Part shown: positions 57,091 through 64,000 of the stretch, piece by piece
Position numbering within the stretch: position 1 is the first letter of the stretch
Layout: each line of letters starts with the position of its first letter
Source of the DNA: Achaetomium macrosporum
Taxonomy: Eukaryota; Ascomycota; Sordariomycetes; Sordariales; Chaetomiaceae
Direction of reading: 5' to 3'
Assembly: GCA_033296875.1 (NCBI GenBank)
Contig: MU860022.1
Span: 1-64,000 of the forward strand
Length of the DNA: 64,000 nucleotides
Program-made: the position numbers and the translations under genes
Notes under the pieces: generated by a model
Database searches by the model: none
What the model saw: only the letters and a program-made list of their open reading frames with translations
What the model was told of the DNA's origin: nothing

Positions 57091-60000
57091 CAAGCCCGCG
57101 AGTACCGCCCTCGCCGCCGCGGGAACCTTCATAGGCCGCAACTTCCACACGGCCTTCAACGCGCCTTTCCTTCCTCGTCGTGTAATTGTGAACATCGTAG
57201 ACTTGTAAATCTCGGAGTAGTCCCAAGGGCCCCCGTTTGATTTTTGACTGTCCTTCTTCCTCTCGATTGAGTAACGGAAGGAGAGCGGGAAACCTGACTT
57301 TTCGCAGTAAGCCTGTTCGGTCAACATTGTGGTAGAGGGCTGAGACTCTGTTGCGGTGACCATAGTACCTATATGTTGCTCAGGGGACATAAGCAAGAGA
57401 GTTCGAGAGCGAGATTGTTACCGACCTAACAGACTTACCAAATCTCTGTCGAACGAACCCTCCCTCCCTCCAAGGCATCGCCTCAGAACGCGTGACCCTC
57501 ACAAGTGCTGCCAACTGGTAGATGCGAACCCAGAAGTCATGAACGGTAACAACGTTACGATGAACGATGGGTTCCGACACGTCAAAACAGCTCCTTGAGT
57601 ACACGTTCTGTACGTACGCGATAGTGGGCTAAAGCTACACTTTGATCTATTCCGGTGACGACGATATATATCCTGTCATTACATCCCGTCGTTGCATACC
57701 TTCACTTTTCTATAAGGATCTGCCAAGGCGGCATGGGGGGTTATGAATTCTAATTTAGAAAAGTCTGAGTCTTGAGCTTGAACAGGATAGACATCTCTAT
57801 CAATGCTCATTGCCATTGCATGTTATGTTGTCGCTTTGTCAGACGCAGGGCTGTTTTATTAATAGCCCTCCCAATAAACCAAACCAACCAAACCTAGCAA
57901 TCCGTTCGCTTCCAAAGGGGCTTCTTTGCTTTGTGTCAGGTAGGTAGATTTGTCCACAGGGTTCTTTGTCTTTGATGGGCCTGCCGGGCCAGGTTATTCC
58001 GTGCCGGCCACATACATACCCCTAACCCTTGCACGTTCAGGGACTACAAAAGGGACGAAGACTGGCATTTGCTGGCACCTAGCCAAGGTAAATGCCAAAC
58101 CTAGGCAAATCCTAGGCTGGTTTGCCAAACCCGGCAGCCAGTTTGGTTTGGTCTGGTGAGGTAGGCGTTTGCTTTTCGTTACGGATCATACAGTAAAACA
58201 TCGTGTTGCTGGATTTGACCGCCAACGAATGCCCCATCACAGCCCCGCTGAAACTTTCACACGGAGCTTTATCCGCAACGGTGAGGTGTGCCCTGGACAT
58301 GCCATCGTCCCCCCCAAAATGAGATCCTCCTCAGTCCGTTAGAGATGCTTTGCATAGGTAAATATAAAAAGATTAGCCGGAGACCTCTATTTTACGTGTA
58401 TTGATCAGTTTTCACGCTTCTCACTATGGAAGTATATGGGGAACAACCGAGAACTGCGGAACTCAATGACCTTCGATGCTTGTGCCTCGAGGAAGATGAG
58501 CAGGTCTGGCGTAGGCTGTAGGAAGATGTGGGTGGCTGCCCCACAGCATGTCACGTGGGTCCGTCAGGGCCACACGACAAAGTATTATCTTAGCCTCTTA
58601 ATCCCAATCATGGAATTTGGGATGGGAAGGTGACGTCATGCTTGGATGGAATACCTTAGTCAATTTATCACCGAGTCCAATGTCGTGTTAGTTGTTTGTA
58701 CCGTGGTAGGTATGTAAGGTAGTCAGCCTGAGTTGCTGCAGCTCATTATACGCAGTACGACACCTCTCCTGAGTCGGTTTCGCAGTGCAAGCCAATCTAT
58801 GAGCAATCCTTGGATCGCTGCCTTCTCTCATGTTGTGTCTGCTGCTAGTACTGGGCAGTTTCGGCCCGAGCTGTTCGCCGTGATTAACTCCCAATTTGGC
58901 AGGTGCAACAGAGCCTGCCTTGTGGCGTCTGGACCCGAAGACGTCCCCACAAATTACATTCCACAAACGCCAAACCTTACAACTTCAGAAGACTTCACCT
59001 GGCGAAGGATCAGTCAATCTTCCCCATCAAGCGAGAGGGGCCGCACCTATGATCTGATGCCCGATATCAGGAGAAATAGCACGATGAGTGATCAGCGAGG
59101 ATGCTCTGTCAGGCGCGCTCTCTGGGCCCTGTATCCTGTTGTCCCTGGCTTTCTTCCAGTTCAACCCCGAGAGACACTAAGGGCTTCATAGAAGTGTTAA
59201 GCGGCAAAATCTCTCCCGTGGATTCGATTTCGTTTGCCAAAGCCAAGAACACCCGCCTACCGTTTGGGAAGGAGAAGAGGACGGCGCACTGATACTGACA
59301 TGGCGATATCTTGCACGGCCTTGGCCGTCAAGATATCAAGTTCGGACATCAGGCACGTGGATGTCGGGTTTCTCGCCGGGCCCGGACTTTGCAAGGGCAA
59401 GAGCTAGCACGCTGGGCAAGAACGGCGCTAGCCCCCGGCCTGGCCGGCCGTAGGCGACAGCACTTTTCCTGCCGAGAATTCCACACTTCTCGGCGCTCAC
59501 TTGGCGGCAACCGGAGCGGGGAGCTGCCAAGCTCTTCACGACATCCCGGATCAAACATCGAACCAGTAGCCAGTCGGGTGTTCGTCCGCCAAGAGACTGG
59601 GCATGGATGAGATAGGAAGCTCCTGCTGCGTATGAGGCCCCAAGTTTTGCGCGTGCTGTCAAAACATCGAGCCGTTGTGAGGCGCGTTCTAGCTCGACAA
59701 GCACCCGAGGCCGAGCGGCAACGGCGTTGTGGGAAAGCTTCGCTCAGCAGATCCTAACTACAGTATGCAGCTCGGTGTCTGCCCGAGCATCATGCGGAAA
59801 ACGGTCTCACGGCGGGTAGCGCATGCCTTCAGGGGCATGGAGAGCGACAGCAGACGAGAAGCGTCGACGATATGATAATCTACAAAACTACAACCTCTAC
59901 CAACAGTGTGTACGACCTCGCATGACCGCCATATCACTTGGCGCCTTGATCAGTTTCGGAAGGTCGCAAGTGTTCCAAGACCGCAGCTTTCCAGAGATGG

Positions 60001-60183
60001 GCATTGCTCCTTTGCATGGTTTGTTGCCCAGACGTTGTAATCCTCAGTTTGCCGCTGCCCTCTGATTTGCTCCGTCGGTGGCTGCCTCACCCTCTTCGCA
60101 ACGGAAAATGCGAAAGTTTCACAGTCCTCCATTGCCACCGTGTGTCTCCTATACACTTCTCGGCACATAGCTACCGCACCTAA

Positions 60184-60242
60184 CGGCCCGTTGCGGTCTG
60201 CACCAAGATGAGGACCAGCTGAAAGCAGACCGTAACGGGCCG
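60184..60242. promoter_or_regulatory. 18-bp inverted repeat upstream of the peptide transporter
   Basis: CGGCCCGTTGCGGTCTGC (60184-60201) faces GCAGACCGTAACGGGCCG (60225-60242): 17 of 18 positions are complementary across a 23-bp spacer. It lies about 240 bp before the transporter ATG. It could be a hairpin or a dyad operator (CGG half-sites suit Zn2Cys6 dimers). The regulatory role is inference. Confidence 0.6.
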
Positions 60243-60478
60243 CTGGGGGAGGGAGATATCAGATGAAGAAGAGTATAGATGACGTTAATGCCATGCCCAT
60301 ACCTCCCAGTACTGCATAACATCTGGTGTTAATCTAGGTATATAGCTGCTGCCCCTTTGCCCCGACGCAACCTTCACCTTCTCTCAGCAAGCTCTACGGT
60401 CTCACCATTTCTCTGTTCTCCCTCGGCTACCTAGCCAGAGTCAACCTCGACTGAGGTAGCGAGCTCCTCCTGCCCATC

Positions 60479-62393
60479 ATGGCATCAGAACCAACAAGCC
60501 TCGCCGTCAGCAACGATGTCCGCGCTGATCTGAAAGACAAGGAGCTCACTCTGGCTCCCGTTCTGACCGCCCAGGACAACGAAAGCATCGGGATTGATGC
60601 CTACGGCAGATCCCCGACCGAGGAGGAGCTGCACACCCTCCGCCGGGTACCTGACAGGATCCCTTGGAACATCTACACCATCGCCTTCATCGAGCTGTGC
60701 GAGCGCTTCTCATACTATGGCACCACCGCCGTGTTCACCAACTTCATCCAACAACCGCTACCCGAGGGTTCGGCAACCGGTGCCAGCTATGATATCGAGA
60801 ACGGCCAGGCGGGCGCCCTCGGCATGGGCCAACGGACCTCGACCGCCCTGACCACATTCAACTCGTTCTGGCAGTACACCATGCCTCTATTTGGTGCCTA
60901 TGTCGCCGACAGCTACCTCGGCCGCTTCCGGACCATTGGCGCTGCGCTCATGGTCGACATCCTGGGCCACGTCATCCTCATCGTCAGCGGTCTTCCGCCC
61001 GTCATCAAGCACCCCAACGGTTCCCTTGCTGCCTTCTCCATTGGTATCGTCCTCATGGGTATCGGCACCGGCGGCTTCAAGCCCAACGTCAACCCCTTGA
61101 TTGTCGAGCAGCTCGACTTGGAGAGGATGGTAGTCAAGACGCTCCGGACCGGCGAGCGGGTCATCGTCGACCCTGCCGCCACTGCCTCGCGCGTCTACCA
61201 CTATTTCTACCTCTTCATCAACATTGGCGCTCTGACCGGGCAGCTCGCCATGGTGTACTGCGAGCACTACGTCGGCTTCTGGCTGTCGTACACGCTCCCT
61301 ACCATCCTCCTCTGCTTCTGCCCGCTCGTCATGCTATGGGGCCGGCGTCGCTACAAGCGAGTGCCCCCGCAGGGTTCCGTGCTCGGCCGGTCGTTCAAGC
61401 TGTTCTTCCTCGCCAACAAGGGCCGCTGGTCCATCAACCCGGTCAAGACGTACAGGCAGCTGCATGACGGCACCTTCTGGGAGAGCGTCAAGCCGTCCAG
61501 GTTCGACGCCGCCACCCGGCCCAAGTGGATGGACTTCAACGATGCCTGGGTCGACGAGGTCCGCCGCGGCTTCAACGCCTGCGCCGTGTTCCTGTGGTAC
61601 CCGCTTTTCTGGCTTTGCTACAACCAGAGTACAGCCGCCCTGGGTGCCTGAATTGCTATGTGCTTACTTGTTTGGCGCTGACACTCCCGGCTACTTAGTC
61701 AACAACAACCTGATCTCGCAGGCCGCCACGATGAAGGTCGGCGGTGTCCCCAACGACGTGCTGACGAATCTCAACCCCTTCGCCCTGATCATCCTGATCC
61801 CGCTCCTCGACGGCGTCATCTACCCGGCGCTGCGCAAGCTCCGCCTCAACCCGACGCCGCTGAAGCGCATCGCCGTCGGCTACTTCGCCGGGGCGGCGGC
61901 CATGATCTGGGCCTGCGTCGTGCAGTACTACATCTACCGCACCAGCGAGTGCGGCTACTACGCCAACGGCGAGATGCCCGACGGCACGACGCGCGAGTGC
62001 GCCAACGTCGACATCAGCATGTGGGCGCAGACCGGCTCCTACGTGCTGATCGCCTTCTCGGAGATCATGGCCTCCATCACCAGCCTCGAGTACGCCCACT
62101 CCAAGGCGCCCGCCAACATGCGGTCCATGGTGCAGTCCATCGCGCTCTTCATGAACGCCATCGCGTCCGCGATTGGGTTTGCCCTGGTCGCCCTGGCCGG
62201 CGACCCGCTTCTCATCTGGAACTATGGCGTCGTCGCCGTCCTGGCCGCCGTCGGCGGCACCATGTTCTGGCTGCAGTTCCGCCACCTCGACAAGCAGGAG
62301 GACGAGCTCAACATGCTTCCCCAGGGCGAGGTCGGCGGCGAGGTCGTGGCGGCTAAGTTTGGCGAGGACGAGAAGGCTGATGTCAAGGCGTGA
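60479..62393 (+). CDS. Peptide transporter, PTR2/POT family
   Basis: Proton-coupled di-/tripeptide importer of the plasma membrane. Two exons: 60479-61628 and 61699-62393, giving 614 aa. The 70-nt intron (GTACAG..TACTTAG, branch GCTGAC) is in phase and restores CYNQINNNLISQAATM. ATG 60479 follows CCATC. The family signature ELCERFSYYG is at 72-81 (the ExxERFxYYG proton-coupling motif) and FYLFINIGAL at 243-252 (second PTR2 signature). GTGGFKPNVNPL and the TM-rich C-terminal half with FSEIMASITSLEYAHSKAP complete the fold; about 12 spans are expected. The cytosolic N-terminus (about 60 aa) and C-terminus are acidic and hydrophilic, as in fungal PTR2. The promoter is CT-rich and carries an inverted repeat near 60184. 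Regulation by nitrogen source is usual for the family but not shown here. Confidence 0.95.
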
Positions 62394-63051
62394 GGGAGAT
62401 CTTTCTCTCTCTTTATGCGAGTAATGATGATGAGAGGAAAGATATGTTTCGTTCTCGCGTTTGATACCGACTTTGTCTCTGGATGAGAAACAGAAACAGC
62501 GGATGTAGCTTGGGTTGGTAGGGGTGACGGGATATACCCTGTGGATGATGATCCGTCTCGCTCACTTTGTGTCCGAATCTACGATAGTACTACTTGTATG
62601 GGCGCTTCGGCCTACTCCCTCCGCTTCAACGCACAATCTACGGCGATGGTGTTCCAGAAGATATCCGTACCTTAGGTAAGCTGTGGTTGTAACCATTACG
62701 CCATTCCTTCAGCTCGGGTGGGTGGGAGGATAAAGAGGTGAGGGGATATGAGCTTGCTACATAGGAAGAGTTTGACTCTGAAAGGCTGGTCTATGGAAAT
62801 CCGAGCCCAGGAAAAGGGCGTTGCGGCCAGTCATAAGAGACGGGACTAAAGAGCACAGGACCGACCATCCTCTCGGATCCAGCTTGGAAGGGAGTAGTCT
62901 ACCCTCCGGCACTTCTACATATAATTAACAGGGAATGCTAACAATGTTCTGCGTGAACGAGACTGAAATGGGAGGTAACGCTAAAATATATCTTTGCAAG
63001 AAAAAAGGGCGACTGCAATGACCGCGGAAGGAAAAAAGTAGTGAGCCTTGT
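62394..63051. other. Spacer between transporter and tRNA genes
   Basis: Transporter 3' UTR and an A-rich run near 63000 which, read on the minus strand, supplies T runs downstream of tRNA-Ala. No gene is seen. Confidence 0.6.
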
Positions 63052-63145
63052 TGGACGTACCGCGGATCGAACGCGGGACCGTCTGTAACTGCAGGAGCCG
63101 CCGAGGCTTTGCAAAACAGAAATCATACCACTAGACCATACGCCC
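63052..63145 (-). tRNA. tRNA-Ala(TGC), with a 22-nt intron
   Basis: Read on the minus strand, acceptor GGGCGTA pairs with TACGTCC, including the G3:U70 pair that identifies alanine tRNA, with discriminator A. The anticodon stem is TCTGT/ACAGA with loop TTTGCA+T and anticodon TGC at 63113-63111. The intron is 63109-63088 and contains TGCA able to pair with the anticodon. The T arm is CCGCG TTCGATC CGCGG. Confidence 0.92.
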
Positions 63146-63341
63146 GTAGGACTCTGCTACCCCTCATTACCAGTTGCATCCCTATATGTTAGGCCTGCGT
63201 GGTGCGAAGTTCCACCATTTCAATTCCCACGCAGAACTCAGCAATGCTGGAAGAAGGGAAAAAAAAGGACGATAAAAGTTCCTCCACCAACCTCGACCGC
63301 CAACCAAGCAACCCCTGTCGGAACCACACACGATTACGGAA

Positions 63342-63434
63342 TCGGGTATGGTGTAGCGGTAACATCGTTGACTCTCACTTCTTCAGGAGTGACTGCTCTC
63401 TCAACAGCCCCGGGTTCGACTCCCGGTATCCGAG
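63342..63434 (+). tRNA. tRNA-Glu(CTC), with a 22-nt intron
   Basis: Acceptor TCGGGTA pairs with TATCCGA, with discriminator G. Box A is TGGTGTAGCGG and box B GGTTCGACTCC. The anticodon stem is GTTGA/TCAAC, with loop CTCTCA+C and anticodon CTC at 63374-63376. The intron is 63378-63399, and its AGTGA can pair with TCACT across the anticodon/intron junction. Confidence 0.94.
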
Positions 63435-63975
63435 TTAGATGTCCAGGGGTTGCGTCTGCGTTTTTTGTGTGGAATATCTAGGTACCTGCGGTATCCAGCT
63501 GGGTACAACGAAACATGACCTAGGTACTTGCTGCTTGCTTGAAATGTGGCACCTACCTATCTATCCGTCAATAACTGGAGTCGGCTTTTTCAGCTGGCTT
63601 CGTTTTTTTTTTATGCCCATTAACTGTGGACGTTGTAGAGATGTTGGGTAAGAGGCAGGCGGGCACAATATCGAAGACAGACATGCGAATTGGCGTGTTG
63701 GTCTCTATGGAAATATTGACCAGACAACCTAACAAAACAATCTGCAAGCTCTCGTGGTCGAGAGGTGACGTCAACAGTGAAATAATCCTAAGGAGCACCG
63801 TTATCTAGTCGAATTCGACATTTGCAAAACGAAACCCTCCCTGACTTGTGCAATAAAGTTTGAGAGAAGTTCCAGGTTGCGCAGGACCCCGCTACGTCCA
63901 CCCCACCACCCAAGCCATTGTCCTCACCTTGTTCCGTCCGCTCATGAAGCTTCCTGCTGAGGCCTTCTTTTCAAC
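63435..63975. other. Spacer between tRNA genes
   Basis: Contains AGGTACCT-like words (about 63480-63560) and a T9 run at about 63604. Nothing else is recognised. Confidence 0.6.
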
Positions 63976-64000
63976 GGTCGTGTGGCGCAATGGTAGCGCG
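63976..64000 (+). tRNA. Probable tRNA-Trp, 5' end only (cut by window edge)
   Basis: The last 25 bases, GGTCGTG then TGGCGCAATGGTAGCGCG, form an acceptor 5' strand and complete D arm (GCGC...GCGC) as in fungal tRNA-Trp. The anticodon is outside the window, so the amino acid is inferred from the D-arm sequence. Confidence 0.7.

Larger units (their letters stand above)
56712..60478. other. Spacer with 40-bp satellite and inverted repeat
   Basis: No gene is recognised in about 3.8 kb. It holds the 40-bp tandem array (56937-57090), a stretch near 58080-58160 with repeated GGTTTG(G/C)/CCAAACC words, and a long inverted repeat upstream of the peptide transporter (60184-60242). Open frames such as 58733-59191 have no domain. 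Confidence 0.55.

Noticed and set aside
58733..59191. 152-codon open frame
   Set aside because: No domain or signal; mixed composition; conflicts with frames on the minus strand.

Overview
The window is nuclear DNA of a filamentous ascomycete, most likely a Sordariomycete close to Sordariales/Chaetomiaceae. I infer this from short introns (45-93 nt, almost all GTRNGY...AG with GCTRAC-like branch sites), GC-rich coding exons, Neurospora-like isocitrate lyase, neutral trehalase and amidophosphoribosyltransferase, fungal-only families (2EXR, DUF3405, DUF3632-like, F-box-like), intron-bearing tRNA genes, and scattered CCTACCT/AGGTAGG words in the spacers. The genus call is inference.

Layout. 0-4.3 kb: a DUF3632-like gene, then spacer with an old 150-bp direct repeat and microsatellites. 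4.3-6.9 kb (-): a large fungal protein of unknown function with a conserved HVFGRNK/CRRHYQRARYR block, three 129-bp in-frame repeats and a 692-nt first intron. 7-14 kb: a gene desert. 14-15.9 kb (-): isocitrate lyase (five exons, 548 aa). 18.5-19.3 kb (+): a 2EXR gene broken by one missing base. 20.2-23.4 kb (-): an SNF2 ATPase of the Rad26-like/ERCC6L2 type. 25.7-27.8 kb (+): an AidB-type acyl-CoA dehydrogenase ending in the peroxisomal signal SKL, with an assembly gap in intron 2. 28.1-31.3 kb (-): a membrane family 2 glycosyltransferase. 35-36.4 kb (+): an F-box-like, cysteine-rich protein. 37-37.7 kb (-): mitoribosomal protein mL58 (MRPL20 family). 39.9-41 kb (+): a disordered fungal protein. 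42.35 kb: tRNA-Lys(CTT). 43.1-45 kb (-): amidophosphoribosyltransferase. 46-48.5 kb (-): neutral trehalase. 50.7-53.1 kb (-): a DUF3405 type II membrane protein. 54.4-55.2 kb (+): the decayed 3' half of an MFS transporter gene. 55.6-56.7 kb (-): an F-box-like gene with an in-frame UAG, followed by a 40-bp satellite. 60.5-62.4 kb (+): a PTR2/POT peptide transporter. 63-64 kb: tRNA-Ala(TGC), tRNA-Glu(CTC) and the start of a probable tRNA-Trp.

The genes form no obvious cluster. They are mostly housekeeping: glyoxylate cycle, peroxisomal acyl-CoA oxidation, purine synthesis, trehalose mobilisation, DNA repair/chromatin, cell surface, peptide uptake, mitochondrial translation and tRNAs. Isocitrate lyase and the SKL acyl-CoA dehydrogenase belong to the same fatty-acid/acetate physiology but lie 10 kb apart with unrelated genes between, so no functional cluster is claimed. 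I found no secondary-metabolite cluster, CRISPR, intact transposon or clearly novel multi-gene system. The most interesting items are decaying genes (MFS, 2EXR, F-box), in-frame repeat expansions, a tandem NAGNAG acceptor in a 45-nt intron, and an inverted repeat upstream of the peptide transporter.
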